From: Cyanobacteria bacterium UBA11153
GTDB lineage: Bacteria > Cyanobacteriota > Cyanobacteriia > Cyanobacteriales > Coleofasciculaceae
Length of the DNA stretch: 8,692 bases
NCBI GenBank assembly: GCA_003511885.1
Contig: DOIX01000076.1
Span: 5,296 to 13,987 of the forward strand
Direction of reading: 5' to 3'
The translations under genes were made by a program, and so were the position numbers. Every line of letters starts with the position of its first letter. Position 1 is the stretch's first letter. Under the pieces are notes generated by a model, which searched no databases, was not told the origin of the DNA, and saw nothing but the letters and a program-made list of their open reading frames with translations. This document shows positions 1 to 5,850 of this stretch, piece by piece.

Positions 1-68
1 GCCCCTAGTCCCTTGCTATAGTTATGCCTCCCTCCTGTTTGGCATGGCTGCATAACCTCAATCCTGTC

Positions 69-98
69 AGAGATATGAAGATTTACAGCGATATCTCT
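69..98. repeat. 8-bp perfect inverted repeat
   Basis: AGAGATAT at 69-76 pairs perfectly with ATATCTCT at 91-98 around a 14-base loop. A second, longer-looped pair (GTTATGC 21-27, GCATAAC 50-56) lies just upstream. Neither is followed by a T-run, so they are not typical intrinsic terminators. They could end a gene lying to the left of the window or belong to a dispersed repeat. Confidence 0.4.
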
Positions 99-141
99 CC
101 CACAGCAGGGTTATCCACTGTGTTTTATACCAATTTGGTTT

Positions 142-252
142 AAATATAGCAACTGCCATATCGGTATAGAAAGAAATAACGTTATGAATGGAATGGACAA
201 TTGACAATTTTTAACTGTCAACTATCAACTATCAACTGTCAACTGTCAACTG
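142..252 (+). repeat. Composite dispersed repeat, copy A (45-bp block plus heptamer array)
   Basis: A 45-bp block (142-186) containing the perfect palindrome ATAACGTTAT is followed after 26 bases by a heptamer array at 213-252: AACTGTC, AACTATC, AACTATC, AACTGTC, AACTGTC and a partial unit. The block matches 39 of 45 positions with 3393-3437, in the same orientation, and the array starts at the same distance there. Heptamer arrays of this kind are the short tandemly repeated repetitive (STRR) sequences known from filamentous cyanobacteria. Confidence 0.75.
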
Positions 253-356
253 CTATATCTCACCTTCAGGGGTTGGTTGAGGGATTCATTAATAACTCTC
301 ACCCATAAAACAGGTACAAAACCAGCCCCCACCCACTTCTACCAAGTTTGACATTT

Positions 357-758
357 ATGGTAATCGCACAAAATCATCACAGCCAAAGTTGTTCCCAACT
401 ACTAGATAATCAAGCCCAAGCCAGACATTTGGATAACTTACTCTTACAAGGAATAATTGAAACTGCTTTTACAGGAATTTTAATTTTAACTGAGGCGGGT
501 AAATGGATTTACGCCAATGAATTTACTCGTGAAATTTGTGCCCAACTTAAACCGAATTCTCATCAACCTAAATCTGTACCTGAAGAAATCTGGCGTGTTT
601 GCAGCGCATTAATCGAAAGTAGCAGTATTTATCCCAATCAACGGGTGATTATGGAAGATGAAGTTAATCTTGATTCTGGCAAAAAACTGCGGATTCAGGT
701 ACGCTGGCTTCAATTAAATGCGATGACAACTCCTTGTCTATTAGCAATTTTGGAATAA
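357..758 (+). CDS. PAS-like sensor half of a cyanobacterial LuxR-type regulator, HTH domain missing
   Basis: This is a 133-residue protein from the ATG; a TTG three codons upstream (348) is also open. Neither start has a Shine-Dalgarno sequence, and ATG is preferred. A helix (about residues 22-35) leads into a segment with the feel of a PAS fold: 'GILILTEAGKWIYANE' at about 39-54, then 'EIWRVC', and a strand-rich end 'LRIQVRWLQL'. From memory, this pattern is the N-terminal half of cyanobacterial regulators of about 210 residues that continue after 'LAILE' with 'DR...' and end in a LuxR-type helix-turn-helix ('LTPREAEVWLLRRANYSYKEI'-like). Here a TAA follows directly and no HTH appears in any frame downstream; only heptamer repeats and the convergent kinase follow. 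It is either a decayed fragment or a free-standing sensor domain. The family recall is not verified; the truncation is inferred from it. Confidence 0.6.
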   Translation: MVIAQNHHSQSCSQLLDNQAQARHLDNLLLQGIIETAFTGILILTEAGKWIYANEFTREICAQLKPNSHQPKSVPEEIWRVCSALIESSSIYPNQRVIMEDEVNLDSGKKLRIQVRWLQLNAMTTPCLLAILE

Positions 759-783
759 GAAGAGGCAAGTTTATTGTTAAAGT

Positions 784-812
784 GGCTAATGGCTAATTCC
801 CTATTGGCTATT
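784..812. repeat. Short GGCTAAT heptamer repeat
   Basis: Two perfect GGCTAAT units (784-797) and one diverged GGCTATT (806-812) fill the 64-bp gap between the convergent genes ending at 758 and 823. The same heptamer forms a six-unit array at 6314-6355. No hairpin resembling a terminator is visible in this gap. Confidence 0.6.
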
Positions 813-822
813 ACCCATCCCT

Positions 823-3213
823 TTAATGTGGAAAAATGGGCAGTATAATCGTAAACTCTGTGCCCTGATTTTCTACAGAATAAAACTGAATCTCGCCTCC
901 ATGTCGATTGACAACAATCTGGTAGCTAATCGATAACCCTAAACCTCTACCTGTCCCCACAGGCTTGGTAGTAAAAAATGGGTTAAATATTTGATCTCGC
1001 ACCTTCTCTCTTATACCATGACCATTATCAGTAATCCGAATGAAGATAGAGGGATGAGAGTCAGAATCAGATAGGGCAAGATTCCTGGAATCAATTCCAT
1101 CCCTTTCCTCCCCTATCTCGGAATATTGTTTCCCATTATCCCCAATTTCTAAAGGTAATTCTACCATCCCTACTACCCCATTACTTACGGAAGTGGAAAT
1201 TTTGATAATTCGGGGGCTAGATTGCTTTTCTAGGGCATCAATAGCATTATTAATTAAATTCAAGAATACTTGATTTAATTGACTCGAATAACAAGTTAAA
1301 AGTGGAATTTTACCATAATTTTTAATCACCTGAATCGACGAGCGATTCCCCACTCCTTTCAGTCTGTGTTGCAAAATTCTTAAAGTATTTTCGATACTTT
1401 CATTAATGTTTACAGCTTTAATTTCCGATTCATCTAGTCTGGAAAAACTCCGCAATGAACGAACAATTTCTGCAATGCGAGAGGTTCCTACCTTCATCGA
1501 ATTCTTGATTTTTGACCAATCTTCCACCAAAAAATTTAATTCAATATCTTCAAGACGCTTGTGAATTTCTGGCGTACCATCTGGATAAGTATTTTGATAT
1601 AGTTTAATCAATCCCAGTAAATCCTGAAAATATCCATCTACATAATTAATATTGCTGGCAATAAAAGTAACAGGATTATTAATTTCATGAGCAATTCCTG
1701 CCACCATTTCTCCCAGACTAGACATTTTTTCTGATTGGATTAATCTCGCTTGTGTAAGCTTTAATTCGGCTAAAGTTTGTTCTAGAGCTTGTGCCTTTTC
1801 TCGTTCTAGCAATTCACTTTCTTTCAGGGCTTCTTCACCTTTTTTTCGTTCTAGTTCAGCAGCAGCACGATCGGCAAAAATCTTTAAAATTGCATCCTTA
1901 TTTGGATCCCAATTCATCGGTTTTAAATCCATGACCACCAAAGAACCAACTATTTTACCATTATATTGTATTAGTGGTATGCCAAAATAACTTTCAGCAC
2001 CAAGTTTAACAAAATCGGGATTATTAGGAAATAAAGATAATAAATTATGAGGATAAAAGCTATTTCCAGCCTGGATAACATTATGACAGGGAGTACCTAT
2101 TAAGTCATATTCAAAGTTCTTAGCCCAGGTTCCATTCATCCAAAAAGCTAAGGTTCTCGCTTTAGTACAATCCTCATCAATGACTTCAGCAATAAGAGCA
2201 TAATTAACTTGCAAAACCTTAGCTAAATAACGGACGCAGGCATACATAAAATAATTACCAGTTGCCGATGCTGTTCCTTCTGCAATTTTCCGTAATGCTT
2301 CTGTCTGGTTTTTCCGTTCCGTTATATCAGTTTCCGTGCCGACAATCTGCCAAGGTTTACCGTCGCTAGTTCTTTTGAAGATAGTTTCCCGACAATAAAA
2401 CCAGCGCCATTCACCATTTTTATGTCTCATCCGGTACTCATTTTCCAGAATTTCGCCATCTAAAGCTGTATCAAATCTTCCTAAATCCTTAGATACTCCT
2501 GTTAAATCATCAGGGTGAATTAAGTTAGGAAGGAGTGCGGATTCCATTTCTTCAATTTCTCCTGGAGTGTAACCGAGCATGGCAGATATTGCCTTATTAG
2601 TATAGACATTGCGCTGTTCGATTAGGTCATAAATGTAAAAAATATGAGGATTGGCTTCTGCAATCGCTTTTAGCCAATCCTGACTTTCTTGAAGTGCTCC
2701 TTCTATCTGGTTGCGTTCCTTAATTTCATTCTCTAATTGTGCCATGGCTTCCCTAATTTGTCCTGTACGCTCTTCAACTCGCCTTTCTAGTTCTATTTTA
2801 GCTTTCTCCAATTCGCGATTAGCCGCCTCTAATTGACTTGGCGAAGGGACGGCAAGTGCTTTAGGAATAATTGCCACTAATAGAATCGCAGTCAGTATAG
2901 AAATTCCAGCAGTAAAGGCTTTGAGCGCGCCGGAAATCCAATAGATAGGATGCCACAAAGTCCATATTTCAATGATATGGGTTGTCCCGCAGGAGATGAT
3001 GAAGCCACCAAATAAAAGAAATATCCAATCAAAGGGTAAATCCTTGCGCTTTTGGACAAAGTAAATGAGGGTAATAGGAATTGAATAATAGGCGAGGAAA
3101 ATCAGAGAATCTGATATAATATGAAGCCACATTAACTCTGATTCCCATAGGTAACAGTGACCGTGAGGGATGAAAAAGTTATCTCCCAAAAATATTGGCC
3201 AAAATTGGAGCAT
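823..3213 (-). CDS. Ethylene-receptor-like (ETR1-type) hybrid-less membrane sensor histidine kinase
   Basis: This is a 796-residue sensor kinase. Residues 1-120 form a three-helix membrane domain of the plant ETR1 type: 'PHGHCYLW' (16-23), helix 1 with D35, Y42, I45 and P46, and helix 2 with I72, C75 and H79. The spacing is the same as ETR1 D25, Y32, I35, P36, I62, C65 and H69; the Cys and His bind the copper cofactor that holds ethylene. Then come a coiled coil (about 126-178), a PAS domain with PAC end (about 179-302, 'GTETDITERK'), a GAF domain (about 303-455) and a second coiled coil. The kinase core has phospho-acceptor H509 ('AGIAHEINNP'), N box 652-657, G1 'DNGHGI' 729-734, F box 743-747 and G2 'GTGRGLGL' 753-760. 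About 40 extra residues (677-720) sit before the G1 box. The GAF lacks a convincing bilin site. There is no receiver domain and no response regulator nearby. The ATG is supported by the conserved PHGHCYLW. Related to Synechocystis Slr1212 (SynEtr1/UirS) by the N-terminal domain. Confidence 0.93.
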   Translation of the reverse strand: MLQFWPIFLGDNFFIPHGHCYLWESELMWLHIISDSLIFLAYYSIPITLIYFVQKRKDLPFDWIFLLFGGFIISCGTTHIIEIWTLWHPIYWISGALKAFTAGISILTAILLVAIIPKALAVPSPSQLEAANRELEKAKIELERRVEERTGQIREAMAQLENEIKERNQIEGALQESQDWLKAIAEANPHIFYIYDLIEQRNVYTNKAISAMLGYTPGEIEEMESALLPNLIHPDDLTGVSKDLGRFDTALDGEILENEYRMRHKNGEWRWFYCRETIFKRTSDGKPWQIVGTETDITERKNQTEALRKIAEGTASATGNYFMYACVRYLAKVLQVNYALIAEVIDEDCTKARTLAFWMNGTWAKNFEYDLIGTPCHNVIQAGNSFYPHNLLSLFPNNPDFVKLGAESYFGIPLIQYNGKIVGSLVVMDLKPMNWDPNKDAILKIFADRAAAELERKKGEEALKESELLEREKAQALEQTLAELKLTQARLIQSEKMSSLGEMVAGIAHEINNPVTFIASNINYVDGYFQDLLGLIKLYQNTYPDGTPEIHKRLEDIELNFLVEDWSKIKNSMKVGTSRIAEIVRSLRSFSRLDESEIKAVNINESIENTLRILQHRLKGVGNRSSIQVIKNYGKIPLLTCYSSQLNQVFLNLINNAIDALEKQSSPRIIKISTSVSNGVVGMVELPLEIGDNGKQYSEIGEERDGIDSRNLALSDSDSHPSIFIRITDNGHGIREKVRDQIFNPFFTTKPVGTGRGLGLSISYQIVVNRHGGEIQFYSVENQGTEFTIILPIFPH

Positions 3214-3392
3214 AGTATGGATATAAGTCCTGACTAGATAGCTGAAATTGTCATATTTGAGCGATATTTAAGGTTTTTAGCAGTGCCCTTTTTAATCGCT
3301 GAATTGATCGTGAAAATTAAATTGCGGGGTATCTATACCCAGTCGCTGTAGACTTTCCCGTCTAAACCCTCCCACCATGTTAACAAAAATTA

Positions 3393-3489
3393 AAATATAG
3401 CAACCACCATATTGGTTAAGACAGAAATAACGTTATGGGCAGTTGACAGCCCGGTATCTGAGTAACTATCAACTATCAACTATCAACTG
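3393..3489 (+). repeat. Composite dispersed repeat, copy B
   Basis: The 45-bp block at 3393-3437 matches 142-186 at 39 of 45 positions, including the palindrome ATAACGTTAT. After 26 bases an AACTATC heptamer array (three units and a partial, 3464-3489) follows, the same layout as copy A. Within the block AACCA/TGGTT can form a 5-bp stem that copy A does not preserve. Confidence 0.75.
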
Positions 3490-3492
3490 CCA

Positions 3493-3520
3493 TTGAGCAT
3501 CCGATCCGATAAAATAAAAT
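3493..3520 (+). promoter_or_regulatory. Candidate sigma-70-type promoter of pdxJ
   Basis: TTGAGC (3493-3498) and TAAAAT (3515-3520) are spaced by 16 bases and lie about 40 bases upstream of the pdxJ start, giving a predicted leader of roughly 30 bases. This is a pattern match only; the region is AT-rich and an alternative TAAAAT begins at 3510. Confidence 0.4.
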
Positions 3521-3541
3521 TTTGGAGATTAATAGTGGTTC

Positions 3542-3547
3542 AGGAGG
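3542..3547 (+). promoter_or_regulatory. Strong Shine-Dalgarno of pdxJ, deciding a GTG start
   Basis: AGGAGG lies 12 bases before the GTG at 3560. In frame, the upstream codons run into a TAG at 3533-3535, and no ATG occurs between, so the GTG is the only start that keeps the conserved '[12 protein letters not shown]' N-terminus. The spacing is longer than ideal. It is the clearest Shine-Dalgarno sequence in the window. Confidence 0.65.
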
Positions 3548-3559
3548 AGACAAACCCAA

Positions 3560-4282
3560 GTGCTAACTCTTGGTGTCAACATAGACCATATTGCCACCAT
3601 TCGGCAGGCACGGCGCACTGTGGAGCCGGATCCCATCGCCGCAGCCCTATTAGCTGAATTGGCTGGTGCAGATGGCATTACCGCCCATCTGCGCGAAGAT
3701 AGACGACATATCCAAGATAGAGATATCCGGCTGTTGCGCCAAACAGTGCGGACACACTTAAATATGGAAATGGCAGCTACAGATGAAATGGTAGGGATTG
3801 CACTCGATGTCAAACCAGATTATGTTACTCTAGTTCCCGAAAAGCGCGAAGAAGTAACAACAGAGGGTGGTTTAGATATCGTCGGGCAAAAACAACGCCT
3901 CACCGAAGTAGTGGCTGCCCTGCAAAATGCCGATATTCCTGTAAGCTTATTTATCGATCCACATCCAGCCCAAATTCATGCCTCGGCTCAAACCAATGCT
4001 AAATTTATCGAACTCCATACGGGTTGCTATGCCGAAGCTAAAGACGAAAAGAGTCGCCATCAGGAACTTGACTTATTAGCCAAAGGATGCAAAATTGCGA
4101 TCGCAGCAGGTTTGCGGGTTAATGCTGGACATGGACTCACCTACTGGAATGTTTATCCCGTTGCTTCTATTCCTGGTATGGAAGAACTCAATATCGGTCA
4201 CAGCATTATCGCACGAGCATCCCTCGTCGGTTTGGAAAGAGCTGTTCGAGAAATGAAACAAGCTATGCTAGGAAATTTGTAA
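3560..4282 (+). CDS. pdxJ: Pyridoxine 5'-phosphate synthase
   Basis: PdxJ condenses 1-deoxy-D-xylulose 5-phosphate with 3-amino-2-oxopropyl phosphate to give pyridoxine 5'-phosphate, the ring-forming step of the DXP-dependent vitamin B6 pathway. It is a cytosolic TIM-barrel enzyme that forms an octamer in E. coli. The 240 residues match the usual family length of about 240. Visible signatures are '[11 protein letters not shown]' (5-15, with N7, D9, H10), '[10 protein letters not shown]' (41-50, H43, R45, H50), E70 in 'LNMEMA', the phosphate-site stretch 'RVNAGHGL' (186-193, H191) and 'ELNIGH' (209-214). All expected active-site residues are present. The start is GTG with a good Shine-Dalgarno sequence. 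A HIP1 octamer lies inside the gene at 4097. The gene stands alone, with repeats on both sides, and diverges from the kinase. Confidence 0.97.
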   Translation: MLTLGVNIDHIATIRQARRTVEPDPIAAALLAELAGADGITAHLREDRRHIQDRDIRLLRQTVRTHLNMEMAATDEMVGIALDVKPDYVTLVPEKREEVTTEGGLDIVGQKQRLTEVVAALQNADIPVSLFIDPHPAQIHASAQTNAKFIELHTGCYAEAKDEKSRHQELDLLAKGCKIAIAAGLRVNAGHGLTYWNVYPVASIPGMEELNIGHSIIARASLVGLERAVREMKQAMLGNL

Positions 4283-4285
4283 CCT

Positions 4286-4375
4286 CACCCATTCACCCAT
4301 TCAAACAAGGGAATAGGTAATTGCTAATTCCTAATTGCTATAGCGAGGGGCGAGGGGCTAGGGGCTATAGGCTAG
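4286..4375. repeat. Degenerate heptamer and octamer repeat cluster after pdxJ
   Basis: Two CACCCATT units (4286-4301) are followed by TAATTGC-like units and then by GAGGGGC, GAGGGGC, TAGGGGC and TATAGGC (4345-4372). This is STRR-like intergenic sequence. The TAGGGGC unit also appears, reversed, at the left edge of the window. No clear intrinsic terminator for pdxJ is seen. Confidence 0.5.
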
Positions 4376-4421
4376 GGAAGAAAATCGTAAAATCAATGGT
4401 TTCAGGAATTGAGAAGGTCTT

Positions 4422-4445
4422 AACCGCCCTGGCGGTTGCTATAAT
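4422..4445 (+). promoter_or_regulatory. Palindrome abutting a consensus -10 box, candidate ycf54 promoter
   Basis: AACCGCC (4422-4428), CT, GGCGGTT (4431-4437) is a perfect 16-base interrupted palindrome. Two bases later comes TATAAT (4440-4445), a perfect -10 hexamer about 75 bases before ycf54. The palindrome occupies the spacer and -35 area, where no good -35 hexamer is visible (TTAACC at 4420 is too close). This fits an activator- or repressor-controlled promoter, but the TTTTT at 4451 also leaves a terminator reading of the hairpin possible. Confidence 0.4.
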
Positions 4446-4481
4446 CAATATTTTTCTGCTCCCTTTTCCTTTCCCTGAATA

Positions 4482-4517
4482 AACAACCAACAACCAACCA
4501 ACAACCAACAACCAACC
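4482..4517 (+). repeat. Two perfect 18-bp tandem repeats in the ycf54 leader
   Basis: The unit AACAACCAACAACCAACC occurs twice without a mismatch (4482-4499, 4500-4517) and ends three bases before the ycf54 ATG. The leader over this span contains only A and C, so no Shine-Dalgarno sequence exists and no secondary structure can form within it. Confidence 0.85.
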
Positions 4518-4520
4518 ACT

Positions 4521-4850
4521 ATGACAACTTACTACTACATTTTAGCAAGTCAAAAATTTCTCTTAGAAGAAGAGCCATTAGATGAAGTTTTCCGAGAAAG
4601 AACTAGAGATTATCAGGAAAAAAATAAAGAAATTGATTTTTGGATAGTCAAACAGCCTGGATTTTTAGAAGCCCCAGAAATGGCATCAGTTAAAAAAGAA
4701 TGCCCTCAACCTTCCGTGGCTATTATTTCTACTAATTCCACATTTATTACTTGGCTGAAATTGCGCTTAGAATTTGTCAAAACTGGCGAATTTCAAGCAC
4801 CTTCAGATACAATTCCTAATCCTTTAGCTTCCTTAGCTCCAGTCTCATAA
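4521..4850 (+). CDS. ycf54: Ycf54, assembly factor/subunit of the Mg-protoporphyrin IX monomethyl ester cyclase
   Basis: Ycf54 is a small soluble protein needed for stable accumulation and activity of the aerobic oxidative cyclase (AcsF/CycI), which forms the isocyclic ring of chlorophyll. It is found in cyanobacteria, algal plastids and plants (DUF2488). The 109 residues match the family length of 106-110. Recognisable features are 'TTYYYILASQKFLLEEEPL' at the N-terminus, 'EIDFWIVKQPGFLEAPE' (37-53), 'CPQP' (61-64) and 'TFITWLKLRLEFVKTGEF' (74-91). D39, F40 and R82, residues recalled as important from mutagenesis of the Synechocystis protein, are all present at the same numbers. The ATG start is well defined, although there is no Shine-Dalgarno sequence. 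Its own promoter is likely just upstream; a perfect hairpin follows six bases after the stop. Confidence 0.95.
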   Translation: MTTYYYILASQKFLLEEEPLDEVFRERTRDYQEKNKEIDFWIVKQPGFLEAPEMASVKKECPQPSVAIISTNSTFITWLKLRLEFVKTGEFQAPSDTIPNPLASLAPVS

Positions 4851-4855
4851 AATCC

Positions 4856-4888
4856 AGCTCCCCGACTTCTTCAAGAAGTCGGGGAGCT
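4856..4888. terminator. Strong hairpin between convergent ycf54 and methyltransferase
   Basis: AGCTCCCCGACTTCTT (4856-4871) and its exact complement (4873-4888) are separated by one base, giving up to a 16-bp stem (about 14 bp in a physically possible hairpin). It begins six bases after the ycf54 stop and ends seven bases before the end of the methyltransferase gene, so it can serve both strands. The + strand tail is TATTAAATTATT, not a pure T-run. Similar CCCCGACTTCTT palindromes recur in many cyanobacterial genomes, so it may also be a dispersed palindromic repeat. Confidence 0.75.
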
Positions 4889-4895
4889 TATTAAA

Positions 4896-5720
4896 TTATT
4901 CTTTCCAGCCCACTGCTTCACATCTAGCTCTAGCAAAAAAAGCATCAGGGTGTTTTCCCCATTCCAAAAAAGCGATACTCATAGCTTCAACTTCTTCTTT
5001 AGTTGCTAAATTCTGTTTAATAACAACATCAATGACTTGATTCTGTAAGATTAAATCTGCCCAAAACTCACCAGCTTTTTTAGTCGCTTCAGGTGTTCCG
5101 ACATAATCAAAAGAAGCAGATGCTTTCACATTAACAAAACCTACTTCTTGTAAAATCTTGCGTTGATATTTACCGAAAAAGGGATTACCTCCATTAACTT
5201 CTACAACTCGAGATAATATATCCCAAGCTGTTTTTAAAATTGGTATAGAGGGAGTAAAAATATTACTATCATGAGCTGCATCTCTAATTCCTAAAACACC
5301 GCCAGGTTTGAGAAGACTATATAATTCTTTGAGTGCTTGATGAGGATATTTTAAATGATAAATTACAGCATGAGCAAAAACGGCATCAAAAGAGTTATCA
5401 GCAAAAGGAAGTTGATAGATATTAGCTAGTTTAAATTTGATATTGGTAACATTTTCTGCTCGTGCTTTTTTCTGTCCAATTATAAATTGACTATCTTCAA
5501 TATCAATTCCTATTACTTCACCAGGAGCAACAATTTTTGCCAAATCAACTGTAATAGTTCCTGGTCCGCAACCACAGTCTAATAGCTCCATTTGCGGAGA
5601 TAAATAAGGCAAGAAAAACTCAGCCTCTTTACTAGCTTTTCTTTCACTAAAAGAATTCAGCGTTATCCCACCATAAGCACCTGAATATCTTTCTGTTTCT
5701 GAGTTAATTTTTTGGTTCAT
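4896..5720 (-). CDS. Class I SAM-dependent methyltransferase, substrate unknown
   Basis: This is a 274-residue soluble protein with a Rossmann-type methyltransferase core of the UbiE/Methyltransf_11 kind. SAM-binding motif I is 'LLDCGCGPGTITVDL' (46-60); the acidic residue after strand 2 is D73 in 'GIDIE'; 'LPFADNSFDAVFAHAVIYHL' (104-123) is the motif II region; 'LLKPGGVLGIRD' (136-147) is motif III. The C-terminal third (about 150-274) is a lid-like helical region that should define the substrate; I do not recognise it. The length is close to that of small-molecule methyltransferases rather than UbiE/MenG itself (about 230). There is no Shine-Dalgarno sequence. Third codon positions look more A/T-rich than in folD or pdxJ, which may hint at a different origin. 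It is separated from the DUF212 gene by a hairpin, so it is probably transcribed on its own. Confidence 0.85.
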   Translation of the reverse strand: MNQKINSETERYSGAYGGITLNSFSERKASKEAEFFLPYLSPQMELLDCGCGPGTITVDLAKIVAPGEVIGIDIEDSQFIIGQKKARAENVTNIKFKLANIYQLPFADNSFDAVFAHAVIYHLKYPHQALKELYSLLKPGGVLGIRDAAHDSNIFTPSIPILKTAWDILSRVVEVNGGNPFFGKYQRKILQEVGFVNVKASASFDYVGTPEATKKAGEFWADLILQNQVIDVVIKQNLATKEEVEAMSIAFLEWGKHPDAFFARARCEAVGWKE

Positions 5721-5732
5721 TTTTTGATTGCT

Positions 5733-5746
5733 GGTTATATTTAACC
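5733..5746. promoter_or_regulatory. Interrupted palindrome just upstream of the methyltransferase start
   Basis: GGTTA (5733-5737) and TAACC (5742-5746) flank four A/T bases, 13 bases before the ATG of the - strand methyltransferase gene. On the - strand it overlaps TATAAC, a weak -10-like hexamer with no good -35. It could be an operator, but short AT-rich palindromes are common by chance. Confidence 0.25.
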
Positions 5747-5755
5747 TTTCCAGGC

Positions 5756-5792
5756 CAGTAGGGTGTATTATGCTGCGCAGGGCACCCTACTG
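5756..5792. repeat. Palindromic repeat with 10-bp stem (CAGTAGGGTG type)
   Basis: CAGTAGGGTG (5756-5765) pairs perfectly with CACCCTACTG (5783-5792) around 17 bases that contain the palindrome CTGCGCAG (5773-5780). It lies between the DUF212 gene end and the methyltransferase start, both on the - strand. GTAGGGTGC-type palindromes are, from memory, abundant dispersed repeats in cyanobacteria. It may end transcripts coming from folD-crtE-DUF212. Confidence 0.65.
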
Positions 5793-5820
5793 CGAGAGGA
5801 TTTGCTTAAGTCATGTCACT

Positions 5821-5848
5821 ATTCCCCATTCCCCATTCCCCATTCCCC
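5821..5848. repeat. ATTCCCC heptamer array, four perfect units
   Basis: Four identical tandem ATTCCCC units abut the stop codon of the DUF212 gene (5851). This is an STRR of the type recorded from filamentous cyanobacteria. Copy number in such arrays usually varies between strains. Confidence 0.85.
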
Positions 5849-5850
5849 AA

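Larger units (their letters stand above)
1..356. other. Non-coding stretch with stem-loops and repeats
   Basis: No convincing gene is visible here. From left to right it holds a GC-rich tail similar to the heptamers at 4345-4372 (TAGGGGC on the - strand), a 7-bp inverted repeat GTTATGC/GCATAAC (21-27, 50-56), an 8-bp inverted repeat AGAGATAT/ATATCTCT (69-76, 91-98), one near-consensus DnaA-box nonamer (TTATCCACT, 111-119), the quasi-palindrome ACCAATTTGGT (129-139), and then a composite dispersed repeat (142-252). The last 100 bases before the gene at 357 show no clear promoter and no Shine-Dalgarno sequence. Confidence 0.6.
3214..3559. other. Divergent intergenic region between the kinase and pdxJ
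   Basis: This 346-bp region drives two divergent genes and contains no ORF of note. It holds the near-palindrome GGGTATCTATACCC (3327-3340), a small stem TAGAC/GTCTA (3349-3353, 3360-3364), the composite repeat copy B (3393-3489), a 9-bp inverted repeat GGCAGTTGA/TCAACTGCC (3438-3446, 3483-3491) that encloses the heptamer array, and a candidate pdxJ promoter. No clear promoter could be read for the kinase on the - strand. Confidence 0.6.

Noticed and set aside
111..119. DnaA-box-like TTATCCACT, hinting at an origin
   Set aside because: Only one copy was noticed, the last base differs from consensus, and there is no dnaA or dnaN gene and no cluster of boxes.
2050..2100. Cys-His pair (C376-H377) in the kinase GAF domain as a bilin attachment site
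   Set aside because: The context 'GTPCHN' is that of ordinary GAF domains in cyanobacterial kinases, and other phytochrome or CBCR signature residues are not seen.
3529..3813. 94-codon open frame antisense to the start of pdxJ
   Set aside because: Arg/Ser-rich translation typical of an antisense shadow; it lies almost wholly inside pdxJ.
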